This document shows positions 25,351-37,586 of a DNA stretch of 64,000 nucleotides, piece by piece. How positions within the stretch are numbered: the stretch's first letter is position 1; the number at the start of each line of letters is the position of its first letter. The stretch is from Ehretia macrophylla. Lineage: Eukaryota > Streptophyta > Magnoliopsida > Boraginales > Ehretiaceae. The notes under the pieces were generated by a model that searched no databases, was not told where the DNA came from, and saw only the letters and a list, made by a program, of their open reading frames with translations. The stretch spans positions 33,953,235 through 34,017,234 of the forward strand of contig CM075781.1 of NCBI GenBank assembly GCA_037974665.1, in the 5' to 3' direction. Position numbers and translations under genes: made by a program.

Positions 25351-26477
25351 CAGAGAAGATTAATGTAATAATAGTCAATAACCCAAGTTCGGATGACTTG
25401 AGCATTGAGCACTGGCAAAAAGCTCAATCAGTGTCAAGGCCGAGAAAGAAAGCTAGTGGAATGGAAATACCTCACCTCTTCCGTGGGTATCTTTATCTTC
25501 CAGTTAAGGTTAAGGCGAAGGGGGCTAGAGAAGATGCACCCTTTCTTTTCTTATAAGACTTTTAGTGCATGCACCTTGGGAGCTAAAACACATTAGTTTT
25601 CAGTTATTAATTTTTTTTTTCTAGTGGGGTTAAAAACACATTATTTAAATTTTTTTTTTTGAAAATATATGGATTTTTTAAACATTTTTTTTTTTTTGCA
25701 GCCCCCGTTGGCACAATGCTAGATCTGCCATTCACCGGTGCTTTGATAGAGCCCCGAATGAGTTATGGTGCTTCATGACAGGAAATCAAGCAGAAATGAT
25801 ATCTATTGTACTCTAATTTTCTTCTATTGAATCTATCAATATTGTCAACCACATCAACCATATACAACTCTGAAGAAGCATCTTCATAGAATCCTTCACT
25901 TGATGAGTTTCCAGTTTGGGATAAAGTTAAAGATCAATTTACACATGGCATCAAGATTACGACCAAACTGTGGATAACCAGTAATATTATTTCTGCAGTC
26001 ATATACCAAAATGTTGAAGAATACAAACCAAAACCCAATCTTTGGGAAATGAAGAGGCAAGGCTCAATGTAATTGGTAATCATAAAGTGAATTAAATTGA
26101 AGATAGAATTAAGTCATGAATCTAGACGTGTACTTAGCTTGTGTCTTTTAGTATTCCTAGATTTATGTTAAATGAAAGGTCTCTTAGTTTTCCTATCTAC
26201 TAGTATAGTTAAGTTATGTAGTTGTAAGAGCCGATTAGTAACTCATGTTTCAGAAGATTAATCAAATGGCAGTTATAAATTATCACATTATGTTACACAT
26301 GACAATGTATCCTCCAACTTGATTGGTCACTCTTACACACAAAAAGAAAATAAATATTGTAATCAAACAAATAAACACGTTATTTACTTTTCTTCTTCGA
26401 AGCGATGGTGATGAATCTAAGGCTTATTCTTAAGTCATGAACCAACAACTAGAACAACTTACTTTATTTGGGGAAAC
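25351..26477. other. Intergenic region between CRK-B and CRK-C
   Basis: No recognisable gene. Short T-runs at 25,600-25,700 sit beside CAGCCCCCGTTGGCAC. The last part replaces the expected signal-peptide end of the CRK-C ectodomain exon, so a rearrangement breakpoint lies at about 26,478. I do not recognise the replacing sequence. Confidence 0.4.
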
Positions 26478-27073
26478 GACTTGAACACTCTTCTCTCCTC
26501 CCTCTCCTCCAACGTTAACAGATATGGATTTTACAACTCCTCTGTTGGCCAAAACTCTGCCAGAGTCAACGCAATTGTGCTTTGCAGAGGAGATATTCAG
26601 ATTGATACATGTCGAGCTTGTATCAATAGCTCGACTCATGAGCTCACACAAAGATGTCCAAATTACAAGGAAGCAATAGTATGGTATGATAATTGTATGT
26701 TACGATACTCGAATAACTCTATAATTGGGAAAATGACTATCGATTACACTTTCGAATTGTCCAATACGGAAAATTTCACAAGCGTGGATCAGTTTAATCG
26801 GGAGCTGAGGACTTTGCTGGATAGTCTACGAGGGCAAGCTGCATATGCTGGTTCCCTTCGCAAATTCGCTGCAGGAAATAGAACTGCCCCAGATTTTCAG
26901 ACAATAAATGCACTAGTGCAATGCACTCCTGATTTGTCGGCGGAGGATTGCAGCGATTGCCTCATTGGAACTGCTCAAGGTATTCCTATATGTTGTAATG
27001 GGAAGAGAGGAGGGAGAGTTTTTGGACCAAGCTGCAATCTTCGTTTTGAGACCTACCGCTTCTTCAATGAGAC

Positions 27074-28032
27074 CATAGTTGTCGAATCGTTAACTGTATT
27101 GTAGATCGAAATGTCATTTTTTTAAATCGTAAATCATATCGAATCGTAAATCGTATTAATTCGATCACAAATTTAAAACTAGATGATATATGATATATTA
27201 TGTTTCTATTAACAGTTTTTAGTTGAAATTCTTCTTTTGAATAAATATTAATATATGTTTTTTGTTACTTTTCTAACTGATTCACTACCTCACTTGTCCC
27301 TAATAGCCAAAGCAATTATGTCATAGTTTTTTTATTTGTATGTCATGAGATATATATCTATATCGACTTTTATAATCAACGACAATACCTAAAAAATACT
27401 GGGTTCCAAAATTTGAAGTGTCCCATGGGGACCCGAGATATCACAATGCGTAAGATGGAAAACTACAACATTTTTATTACTTTTGGCTGGAAAAAGTGAC
27501 CTAGTATGCTTGGGTCTGTGATAACCATCACAAACAAATTTATTTTGAACATGAACATTAGAAAAAATTGAACCAAAATTGATGTTAAATCTAAATGTAT
27601 AGTTTTGAATGTTTTGATTTTAGCTTTTGATCAAGTTTAGCAGAAGCTCACTTACAGTCGTGATGAAGATAAGTAGCATTCTCTCTCTGTTTTTTTTATT
27701 GGGATTTTAACTTTTGAGTTTTGAATGTTTTGATTTTGTAATTATATTTAAAATTAATGTTAAATCTAAATGGACTTTTCTTTTTATTTCTTTTGTTTAT
27801 GTTTTTTAATAATGGGCTAATTCTATATTGCTTGAAAAAAATTGAAGTGGGTTCTCTTTTTTTTGGACTTTTCGGATTTGTTTTTAGTTTGACCCAAATC
27901 ATGAATCATACAATTCACCACGATTCACTCCAATTTGCTTATCGATTCACCTTAATTAATGATTCACTAACTGATTCGAATCGTTTTTTTTTTCTGAATC
28001 AAACCAAGAATCGTTCAATTACAAAAATTATG
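27074..28032. mobile_element. hAT-like non-autonomous transposon in CRK-C exon 1
   Basis: 959-bp insertion starting CATAGTTGTCGAATCG and ending AAAAATTATG, flanked by AATGAGAC at 27066-27073 and 28033-28040. The 8-bp duplication and CATA...TATG ends fit a hAT-type element. Near the left end the words AATCGTAAATCRTATCG repeat, and near the right end related GATTCACT and GATTCGAATCG words occur in inverted sense. No transposase is seen. Without it the exon reads RFFNETTTEAGESPSSG to the donor, as in CRK-E. Confidence 0.8.
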
Positions 28033-28154
28033 AATGAGACTACTACTGAAGCTGGGGAATCGCCCTCGAGTGGAGGTATGTTATATTCTATTCGCCTCAA
28101 ATTAATTAATCTCCATTGAAAAAATTATTTGTGTGATTTGTTGTAATTTTGTAT

Positions 28155-28995
28155 TATAATCCCACGAAAAAAAAATCTTAGATCCCATCTTAATTAGAAA
28201 AGAGGATTTGGATCCTCTCCAATTAGGAGTTAATTGTAGGATCTTTCAATTGCTTTATAAGATACTGACACATCAAGTCTAGTTGAAGTAAAAGGATGGA
28301 TTTATGCCACCTCAATATTCATTTAATTGTAACATCGAAATGAAGTAAGTTTGCAGTCTTAAAAAATCTAATTATTTATGTTATTTATTTTTTTATATAT
28401 TCCCAAAAAAAGTAGATATTGTAACCATGCTTAGCATTATGTATCTTTGAACATTTCATGTCAAAGTTTGAAGCTTATTAAATTATTTCTGTAAATGATA
28501 TTAATATTTTCTAAATAAATATTTCTTTTTAAATTTGGTTTTTATGAAGAGATAAGTATAAAAAAAAATTATAGTCCCACGAAAAGAAAAAAAAAAAAAC
28601 CTTAGATCCTGTACTAATTAGAAAAATGATTTGGATCCTCTCCCATTAGGAGTTAATTGATTATGGATCTTTCAATTGCTCTATAAGATACTAACACATC
28701 ATGTCTTGTTGAAGTAAAAGGATGAATTTATGCCACCTCAATACAGATTTTATTGTAACATCAAAATGAAGTAATTTTACGGTCCTCCTTAAAAAAATGA
28801 TTTAAAAAATTAAATCATATTATGTTATTTTATTTATATATTTCCAAAAAAACGTAGATACTACAACCATGTTTAGCATTATGTATCTTTCAAAATTTCA
28901 TGTCAAAGTGTGAAGCTTATTAAATTATTTCTGTCAATGATGTTAATATTTTCTAAATAAATATTATCTTTTTAAATTGGTTTTTTGTGAAGATA
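28155..28995. repeat. Tandem duplication of about 416 bp in CRK-C intron 1
   Basis: Unit 1 starts near 28,155 (AATCCCACGAAAA) and unit 2 near 28,571 (AGTCCCACGAAAA); they share GATTTGGATCCTCTCC, TTTATGCCACCTCAATA and TTAGCATTATGTATCTTT in the same order. An inverted piece of the same sequence (AGAGAGGATCCAAATCTT) lies at about 29,213-29,230, so the pair may be the left side of a larger foldback element. Confidence 0.65.
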
Positions 28996-29239
28996 TAAAT
29001 ATATATTATTGTAGTGTTAAATATAAGTTGTGTTGATATATCTTTTTCATAAATCATCTATATATTTCTAAAGTGAATAGAGCTATCTCGTTTTGGTTCA
29101 ACTATAAGTGACTCGTGAGGTGGCACAAATTTAACATACATTTTAAGTAAAGGTGATGAGTCACTCTTTTAAAAGTAAATGGAGGATTCTCCAATTACCT
29201 CATAATTAGAGAGGATCCAAATCTTTAAAAAAATATATG

Positions 29240-30238
29240 GTTGATTGTGTAAATAATCCCTAATGTTGTTATATTTTTTAATCTGGTCTCCAATGTTCTA
29301 TACAGTTAAATCAAGTTTTCAGAGTTTTTCAAATGTCATCAAATTAGTCTCTACTATTAAATATTTATATAAAATTATTAAATGACTTAATCACCCTTCC
29401 AAACATTAGTAACTTGCCATTTTGCCCCCAACATTTTTCTTTTTTTAGTTCAAGCCCTTGTTGAAAAGCCACTCCCTATCCGTTCCCCCTCAACATTTTT
29501 GGATCTTTGGGGCAAGCCCCATGCCATACTTCCCTCCCAACCCCAACCCAATCCGGCAATCCCCTAACACCACGATCCCAACCCACCACCCCTATCTATA
29601 TACCACCTATCTCTACTCCAAATTGAATCCCCTCCTACCTGCGACGCCATAAACCCTTCCCCCTTATCTTAACGTCAAACCCCTACCCCGAATGCATATA
29701 CACACACACACATACATACCTATATATAGGTAGTTATGTATATGGGTTATGTGGATGTGAGTATTTGTGTATATATATAATATGGGTTTACGTGATAGCG
29801 ATGAGAATGCTGTCAAAAGGTGTGTGTGCGCAGTATGCGCGACTGGTTGTAGGTGTGAACCTTGTGTGAATTAGTGTGCATGTGTGTGTTGAACCATGCG
29901 TGAGCTTTATATGTGTGTCAAACTGAATCATGTCTGAATTATGTCTGTGAATCATGTGCAAATAATGTGCACGAATTGTTTGTGTGAGAATTGTGACTGG
30001 GTGGGTATGTTTGAATTGTGGATTTGATAGAGATGAACAAAAATTAAAAATGAAAAAACTAAAGAAGCAAAAGATGGATTTACCCTTGCAATTGCAATTC
30101 AATTAAAACGAACTATTTTTCTAACTACATGCATTAGCTTAAATAAGTTTGTGAAACAAGAGGGACTAATATTCACTTTTTAGAATAATAGGGGTTAATT
30201 TGAAAAAGTATGACAACCTTGGAGACTAATGACATAAT
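29240..30238. mobile_element. Long-TIR MITE-like element
   Basis: Left arm about 29,247-29,340 (TAATCCCTAATGTTGTTATA) and inverted right arm about 30,150-30,235 (TTGGAGACTAATGACATAAT) pair imperfectly over roughly 80 bp. Between them lie C-rich sequence, CACACA and GTGTGT microsatellites (about 29,700-29,980) and no transposase. Ends and target duplication are not resolved. Confidence 0.45.
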
Positions 30239-30459
30239 GAACCCATCAATGTACAACAATATCACTTGGTATGCAAGTAAATGCTTTGAGTTAGTCTGTT
30301 ATCTTTCTTTTTTTTGGTCAAAAGTCTATTACCAGTTGCACATACACTACTATGTTTTTTATCAGCTTCCCTGTCTACTAATTAGTGTTGTAAATAAGGA
30401 CGGATTCAGAAATTCTTCTTAGTGTAGCTAGGCTAAACACATTATTTTTCAATTTTTTT

Positions 30460-31336
30460 GGGTAAATTACATTTTACTCCCTGTGGTTAAACCTAAGGTG
30501 CATGGTACACCCTATGACTTTGAAACCATATTACCTACATGTTGTTAGAAAGGATACATATGCCCCTAAAATACATAAGTTTTTTTAATGAAAATATTAA
30601 AATGACAAATATGCCCTCTCAATATTAGCAAAAAAAGAAAACAATACTCAACCAATTATTACAAGCCATGTAGCTGCACCTCCCCCCATAAGTAGACCCA
30701 CTCACGTAACCCCCTACTATCCTAAACCTTCTATTTTCTCATCTCACCACCACCCCACCCTAACCCCTACCCGACAACACCATACACCATGCACAACAAT
30801 ACACATACACACACTCACCCATACCCCCAAACACACACTCAACATGAAAGCACTTACACATACGCAATGCAATTTTTGGGATAAGGCTGGTAGGATCGGG
30901 AGTTAAGGGTTAGGGTTTGGGATTTGGGGGTGGTGTAGGGGTGGAGGGTAAGGGTGGGGGTGGGGGTAGGGGTAGGGATAGCGGTGGAACAGGTTACTGG
31001 GTGGGGTAGGAGGGTAGGTGAGAGGTGGGTTTTTTTTCTTTTTATTTTTAAATAGGTAAAATGACCATAATACCCTTTATTTTAGGATGCAATAAGGGTA
31101 AAACAGTCTATTGAGGTTTTTTTTGTCTATAAAAGTACAATTTTCATTGAAATATACCCACAAATGGCATTTGGTGACCGTGGCTTATAATCTCCATCAC
31201 ATTTGACGATTTTTTTGACGGATGGGAGTAATATGCTCCGTTTCTAATAACCACAAGTAGATAATATGGTGGTTTTGGAATTCAGGGGGTACCATGCACT
31301 TTAGGCTAATCCCAAGGGAGTAAAATGCAAGTTACC
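30460..31336. mobile_element. Mutator-type MITE with about 90-bp TIRs
   Basis: Left arm GGGTAAATTACATTTTACTC through GTGCATGGTAC; the right arm reads the same inverted, ending GCAAGTTACC. Arms of about 90 bp are well matched. The interior carries C-rich then G-rich halves (about 30,680-30,840 and 30,890-31,010) that are roughly complementary. No clear target duplication found. Confidence 0.6.
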
Positions 31337-31802
31337 TTATATCTTTTTAGTGGGATTGGATTTGCCTCTCTTTTCTTTTTGTTTTACTTCGAAAGAGGAG
31401 GTCTTACTTATTTAGGGAGGATGAAAGACAAATAAAGGGATCATGTTGTTTTATGATCAAAGAAAGAGAAGTGGCTTGGTTGGTGGGTCACTAAGTCGAT
31501 TGGTGAACTCGTAGGAAGGGGGAATGACCCTAATTTATCTTTTTGATTAAGAATATATTGATATTTAAATCATCTTTTGAAAAATGTATAGATTTTTGAA
31601 CACTTTTTTTATGCAATGGAACTATAGTGTTTACTGACACTACTCACCAGTCTAAATTCGCCCGTGATTGTAAACACTTTTTACGCTAGTACGGATATTT
31701 GCAATTTCGCATACCCTTTGCTTGCTTTCGTGATCAATGAGCTCAAACATTTAATTTTTGTTTTCTGTTTCTTCATTACATAAGATTGAAGTGGGGAGGA
31801 CT

Positions 31803-31866
31803 ACTTCTTTTCCTTTTTTTTTTTTTTTTAAAGAAGGTTGGGGGGGGGGGGGGGGGGCGGGGGGGG
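31803..31866. repeat. Poly(T) followed by poly(G) tract
   Basis: A T run (about 31,812-31,829) is followed after a short spacer by a G run at 31840-31866 broken by one C. It lies in CRK-C intron 1, just before sequence matching 46920-47420. Long G runs are rare in plant DNA and error-prone in sequencing. Confidence 0.6.
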
Positions 31867-31869
31867 CCT

Positions 31870-32232
31870 TCAAGTTTTGTTTGGGCAAACAACTACCTAT
31901 TTAGGTGAAAATGCAATTATCCTTTGTGATCATAAATATGTTGCAGAAAATAACCTTTCTGTCCGTTTTAACTACACATATACTAATGCAGATGCAACTG
32001 GTTGTAGAATCCTGCTTAATTGTACATTTTCTGGTATACACTCAATAGTCATTAAAATAAATCTACGGTTTACGTAATTGCGCATGGCCTCCGCCCATTT
32101 CCTTTTCCCTTTTCTCTTTCTTTTTCCTTTTTCTTTCTTCCCCTCCTCCACTTGCCGCCAGACCGCCACCATCTCTTCCTCTCCTTATTCCTTTATCTTC
32201 TATCTCTTAATATATATATACACACACATACA
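31870..32232. repeat. Intron block shared with CRK-E intron 1
   Basis: Matches about 46,925-47,420, including GATGCAACTGGTTGTAGA, GCATGGCCTCC and a C/T-rich stretch of TTTTCCTTTTTC type. It ends in a TATA/CACA microsatellite. No gene is seen; this shows that introns 1 of C and E share ancestry. Confidence 0.6.
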
Positions 32233-33496
32233 TAGGGGTGGACCCAGAATTTCAATATGGGGAGACCAAGATTTAGTTAAAAAGATTAACGATATAATAT
32301 ATTGTAAATATAAACACATGTAAAGAATAATATTTAACAAAATGACACAAGACTATGTAAAGTAATGTTTACCAATTCCGTTAATGAAGCTCGGTTCGTC
32401 TCTCCTATATAGCATAGAAATCATTGATTATCACATCGTTAGGCACATCTTTAGCAATTTTCTTTTCAATATAGAGAATCAAGCTATCTCTGAGAAAGTC
32501 ATCTTTCATCCGGTTGCGAAGCCTTGTTTTGATAATTCTGAATAAAATTATATAACCAAAAAATTAATAAATAAATATAATACAAAATTCTCAAGATACA
32601 TTACAGTTTTGAGTCAACATCATTTTATTTCCTTTTAAAGAAGGAATAAATTATTTTAGACTCATATTTTGACCAGAAAGAAAACAAGAACATGGAATTT
32701 GCTGAATAAATTATAAAATGAATTCTCTATAAAATTTTAAAATTATTATATTAATGTATTTAATTATACTAATCAATATAAAGAAATTCCATAATCTTTT
32801 CTATATAACAAAAGCTAAAATTAACTAGTAAGAAATTAAATAAGTTACATCTTACTGAAATTTATCACTACAATTATATATTTGCTACATAATATTAACT
32901 ATTAGAATATAATTAAGAAAACAATATAACTAAAAATTTATTATCATAACTATTTCAGTCAAATTGCTTACCTTAGTCATTTATTGGTGTCTTGTAGATG
33001 GTCACCCACTGTAAAACAAAAAATTAACAAAACAAATTAAGCATTCATAAAATTATCTAACCAAGAAAAATTAATAAATAAGCATAATATAATTATTTTC
33101 ATGATATATTACCTTAGCTTTGCTTGATTATGTGGTGTGTATTTTATTATGCAATAATTAAGAATTTAAGATGGTTTGTTAGGAAGAAGCATTAAAGGTG
33201 GACAAAGAAGATGGTGAAGAGTTTAAGAGAATGGGATTTCAGTTTTGGGAAGAAAAACAAAAGAAAAAAAATATTATTTTTAATTAAATTAGATTAATCA
33301 TTAGGAGACAAAAAGAAAAAAAAGTTAATGACCACTTTATTCCTTTTTAAAAGCTTTTTGATTCTGCTTTTGGTTTTTTTAAGATTGGGGGGGGGGGGGG
33401 GGGGGGGGGGCGGGGGGGGGGGGGGGGGTGGCGGCGCGGATGTTGGCGCTGGGAAATATTTTTAACAAATATAATACATAATTTTCTCCGCCTCTG
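32233..33496 (-). mobile_element. hAT transposon remnant with transposase C-terminal exon
   Basis: 1264-bp element from TAGGGGTGGACCC to CTCCGCCTCTG, flanked by CACATACA at 32225-32232 and 33497-33504; the left copy sits in a CA microsatellite, which weakens that evidence. On the minus strand 32542-32405 reads IIKTRLRNRMKDDFL, then LILYIEKKIAKDV, and stops. This matches the C-terminal dimerisation end of hAT-family (TTF/zinc-finger MYM-like) transposases. A splice-acceptor-like TTATTCAG precedes it. The rest of the transposase is missing, so the element is an internal-deletion derivative. It contains the long poly(G) tract. Confidence 0.7.
33387..33428. repeat. 42-base poly(G) tract
   Basis: Twenty-four G, one C, then seventeen G, followed by a short GC-rich stretch (TGGCGGCGCGG). 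Strongly unlike the AT-rich surroundings; able to form G-quadruplexes, or a sequencing or assembly artefact. Confidence 0.65.
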
Positions 33497-35923
33497 CACA
33501 TACACACTTACCATTAAGTGTGGCTACAAAGAAAGATCACGTCAATAGTCGAAAAATCTTAGAAGTAACATTGGGATACTATATATCTGTTACGTTCCAT
33601 TGATTTAATTCCTAAATGGGACATGATATCTTCAAAATCATGGAACACGAAAATTTTTCGCATGAATAACTTTAATATCCATTGAGTCATTAGACAATGT
33701 GATATTTTTGCTCTTCATGAAATTTGATGCTGATAATAGTCATTTATGAATTTGCAGGTAAAAATGATAGCAGAACTCTGATTATCACCATTCTTGTCAT
33801 TTCAATTTTTGGGGGTCTGCTGCTTATTGCTTGCATTTGCTTCATATTAAGGAAGCGAAAGCGGAAATTAATTGATGAACTTGACAGTAAGTTGGCATTC
33901 ATAGATTTCTGAAGTAACTATCTTTGTTTGCATTTATTGGAAAATTCTTACAAATGGATGGCTATTAAGATGGTGACACATATAACAATTCCTGAATTTC
34001 ATATGTATTCTTTGCACATTTAGAAGACCTTCACGTACTTTATAATGTTTTCATGTAACATATGAAATACAAAAAATTCTTAATGGCAGGACAATTTCGC
34101 TGAAAAAGTAAAAGTATAAGCGCAATCGTCTAGCAAAAGGATCAGCACATAATGAATTTTCCTATGCTAAATAACTCAAAATCCAACTGGTTGGATCAGC
34201 CTGATTTAGTGTTTACTTAATGGAATTGCATATTTTACAAGATTAAATTGTAAAACTGAAAAGGCTGGTAATTAAATGAATGTAAGCTCTGTTCATCCTG
34301 CTAATTTGTTAATTGACATCAGGATATTTGATTTACACCATTAATTGACAAGGTTATCTCATAAATTAGGTGCAGCTATTGAAGATATTAGTACTGTGGA
34401 ATCTTGCAATATGACTTTGACACCGTAAGTGCTGCTACAAATTACTTCTCTGATGCTAACAAGCTTGGCCTGGGTGGATTTGGTGCTGTTTACAAGGTAA
34501 TTATTAATCATAAGTTCAAGTGATGGAGCTGTCCAGATTAATCAGATGGTATTATTTTTACAGAATCTATCATAACGTGTCTGTGTTCTGGCATAATGCA
34601 GGGCAAGCTTCCAAACGGACAAGAAATAGCAGTGAAAAGGCTAAGGATTCAGGGCAAGGTGATCTTGAATTTAAGAATTAGGTCTTGCTAGTCGCCAAAC
34701 TTCAACACAGAAATTTGGTTTCTGCCTGGAAGGAACCGAAAGGCTTCTTATCTATGAATTCATGCCCAATGCAAGTCTTGACAAGCTCATGTTTGGTACT
34801 TCAGCTGCCACATTTATTTTGCTTTACAGCAGAATTAATTTTCTTAGAGATTTGTTTTTGTTTATAGATGTCTCACTCAAAGAAGATTTACTTAAATAAC
34901 TAGGAAGATCCAATAAAGCGTGCAGACTTGGAATGGGAGAGGTGCGATAAAAGCATAGGAGGTGTTGCTAAGGGACTTGTTGATCTTCACGAAGACTCTC
35001 GGCTTCGAATTATTCATCGTGATCTCAAAGCAAGTAATGTTCTCTTAGATGAAGAGTTGAATCCAAAAATTTCAGATTTTGGCATGGCAAGACTCTTTGT
35101 CCTGGACGAAACTCAAGGCAATACTAGTAGAATAGTCGGGACCTAGTAAGTTTTTCATTTTTCATCTCTTTGCCTTTCTCTTTTTCACTTAACTGAAGAA
35201 CATTTGTTCTCCAACATGTGAGAAATGTGCAAGTTATTTTCAAGAGGCACGCAAAAAGTCTACCCAGGTTACTTGGACGTTGAAAACATCTAAACCTTAA
35301 CATATATTAACCTTTGCAGTGGATATATGTCACCAGAATATGCAATATACGGGCAGTTCTCAGCCAAGTCCGATGTCTTTAGCTTTGGCGTATTAGTTTT
35401 AGAAATTGTGAGTGGGCAAAAGAATTCATCTTTTAGATATGGGGAGCATATGGATGATCTACCAAGCTATGTGAGTATATATAGACATAAGTTGAAATTA
35501 ATTATCTTATGTAAAGTCTTTAAGTTGAATGTTACTTCATGTCACAATGTAAACGTGTTGCAGGCTAGGAAGAATTGGCGAGATGAAATAGCTGCAAACC
35601 TGATAGATCCTATATTAGGGGCCAGTTCAGGGTCAATGCGTGACATGATGAGATGTATACATATCGGTTTGCTATGCGTTCAAGAAGATGTGGCTGATAG
35701 ACCAACAATGGCTTCAGTTCTTCTCATGTTTAACAGCTTTTCTCTCACTCTTCCAGTGCCTTTCGACCCTACCTTTCTAATGCATAGCGGCATGGAGCCA
35801 GAAATTTCAAGGCCTAATGAGGAGAATGATTCAGGAGTGCTGGAATCTAGGCTTTTGTTGACAAGCAAATCTGTTCGTGCCTCGGTGAATCAGGCTTCAA
35901 CAACTAAATTATATCCTCGATAA

Positions 35924-37034
35924 CTTCCACGGTGCTATCTCTTTTTTTTTTTGCTTTGCAACGCTCCCATTCAATCAGCTTACAAGATATAGACAGAACT
36001 TGTGATCATTCATTCTTCAATTGTTATGTTGCATTATTCTTTAGTCAGATGTTAATAGTAATTCTATTGGATCTACAATAAATGTAGTTTAATTTTAGAT
36101 CCTGAACCATTTATATTCATTGTGAACTCTGGTTTTGAATGTTGAGCATTTTTATATACAATTTTCTCAATTTTTAAACTTGATCAGGAGCAAAGAAATG
36201 TGTTCCAATTTAAGTCATACAATAATATTTCCACTTCTTACCCTATTTACTTCTACTTGAACCGCAATCATTTTGTGGCACCGGGTGTGGCTGAACCATC
36301 TACGATGGGAGAGCTAATGCATAGCTGATAAAGTTGAGGCATCACGAAGTTTAGGTTTTTTTTATTTTATTTTATTTTATTTTAAATTTTTGGTTTTTGC
36401 AAAGGTTAACTCTTCAATTCAAGTTCTTCGCTACACCAAAAAGCCTCAAGTCTTACATTGGTTGTTCCTTCGATCGACTTTGTGATGCAAGTTAGAGAGA
36501 AATTACATACCATGATGATTGCATATAATCTTCTATAGATAATAATAACATCTTTGGAACTAGATAAATTTCACTGTTAGTCCTTAATATTTATTTGAAT
36601 TTTCAAATTGGTCTCCATTGTTCCAAAAATAATGCTATAGAGTCCCCAACATTTTTCACAAGTGTTTGAAATTGTTCCTGCTGTTATTTTTCTATTAAAA
36701 TGAGATGGAATATGAATATGAAACTATGCACATGCCGTTTATGAGAATTTAATTTGATCGAGTAAATATTAAGAACAAATTTAAAATCCGAACGATGATT
36801 TCTTGGGGGGTATGAAAGTGATTTCATGATTGACGCAATTTTGATGGAGAGATATTGGGATGGATTGTGGAACATATAGGGATTTATTTAACATTTTCAG
36901 CAAACATTACTAATAAAAATTGTCAAAAATAGTTTAATAGTACAGATTGACCTTAATCTAGACCAGTACCCATGGTTGTAACAATAATACAAATTGGCCT
37001 TTAACTTTAGAAGGGACTAGGGAGAGCACTACTC
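35924..37034. repeat. 3' flank of CRK-C, duplicated after CRK-A
   Basis: Matches 7160-7440 and 8380-9110 after CRK-A. It carries the same GGTTTTTGCAAAGGTTAACT segment and a shared old element around 36,576-36,910. No gene is seen. Confidence 0.6.
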
Positions 37035-37260
37035 TTTTTTTTAGATGATGTGAGAATTCAATTAGAAGAATCCGATTTATCGAATTATCCAACAGATCAG
37101 AGTTCGACCATCAACTAGTAAATATTCGGTTACAATGGTGTGCTACACAAATGTATTAGATTAGTTAAGAGTGAAACTTCAAAACATTGGAGAGTGTTAA
37201 ACCCACAATCTTGTAAGACTAGTTTTACTTCATTACAATCGGATCATACCCCTGAGAACA
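37035..37260 (-). mobile_element. SINE-like retroposon, second copy of the family
   Basis: About 226 bp with T-rich left end (minus-strand poly(A)), starting on the minus strand TGTTCTCAGGGGTATGATC. A B-box-like GGTCGAACTC lies further in. Imperfect flanking repeats GAGAGCACTAC and GAGAGTGCTGC match the single AGAGCACTGCC at the paralogous site near 9,095. It shares its 5' bases with the insertion at 9204-9398; the target duplication is more decayed. Confidence 0.55.
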
Positions 37261-37586
37261 AGAGAGTGCTGCCTTTTGTTTAAAAGGATATTAGATGACA
37301 CAAAGATGATCGAAGGGATTCAGAAGAATAAATAAATTTTAAAAATAAAATAATTTAAAAAAAAATAAAATTGATAACATTATATTATTAGGAAATGATT
37401 CAATCTTTCAAATAAGACATAAAAGTTTACTTAGACCGGTGACGAAGTTCCTAACTATGAATACACGGTGCCCCGGTCTTTACGAATGGCAACCCTTGGA
37501 CACTTCATTGACTTGCTTTAACGTCAACAATTATCACTATTCACACCCTGGGCTACTTGATAGCCCAAATTCGTTGAGTTAATTTA

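Larger units (their letters stand above)
26478..35923 (+). pseudogene. Cysteine-rich receptor-like kinase C, pseudogene
   Basis: The ectodomain exon (26478-27073 plus 28041-28076) lacks the signal peptide and first residues; it keeps both DUF26 cores (CRGDIQIDTCRAC and CTPDLSAEDCSDC) and is split near its end by a hAT-like element. Transmembrane exon 33758-33886 is intact. Kinase exons: 34376-34496, 34608-34800 approximately, 34908-35145, 35320-35470 and 35564-35923. Compared with A and E, exon 3 lacks one base near 34,402 (GTGGAATCTTGC for GTGGAATCCTTGC) and its loop reads GLGGFG. Exon 4 lacks four bases near 34,646, carries TAG at 34679 in place of GAG, and lacks about 13 bases near 34,718. 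The later exons keep [14 protein letters not shown] and SPEY. Intron 1 (28077-33757) has gained several transposons. A dead paralogue of A and E. Confidence 0.87.

Noticed and set aside
29788-30102. His/Thr-rich minus-strand frame of 104 codons
   Set aside because: Produced by GTGTGT and related microsatellite sequence inside a MITE-like element.
32078-32323. Phe/Ser-rich frame of 81 codons in CRK-C intron 1
   Set aside because: It is a translation of a TTTTCC-type pyrimidine tract shared with CRK-E intron 1 and runs into a transposon.
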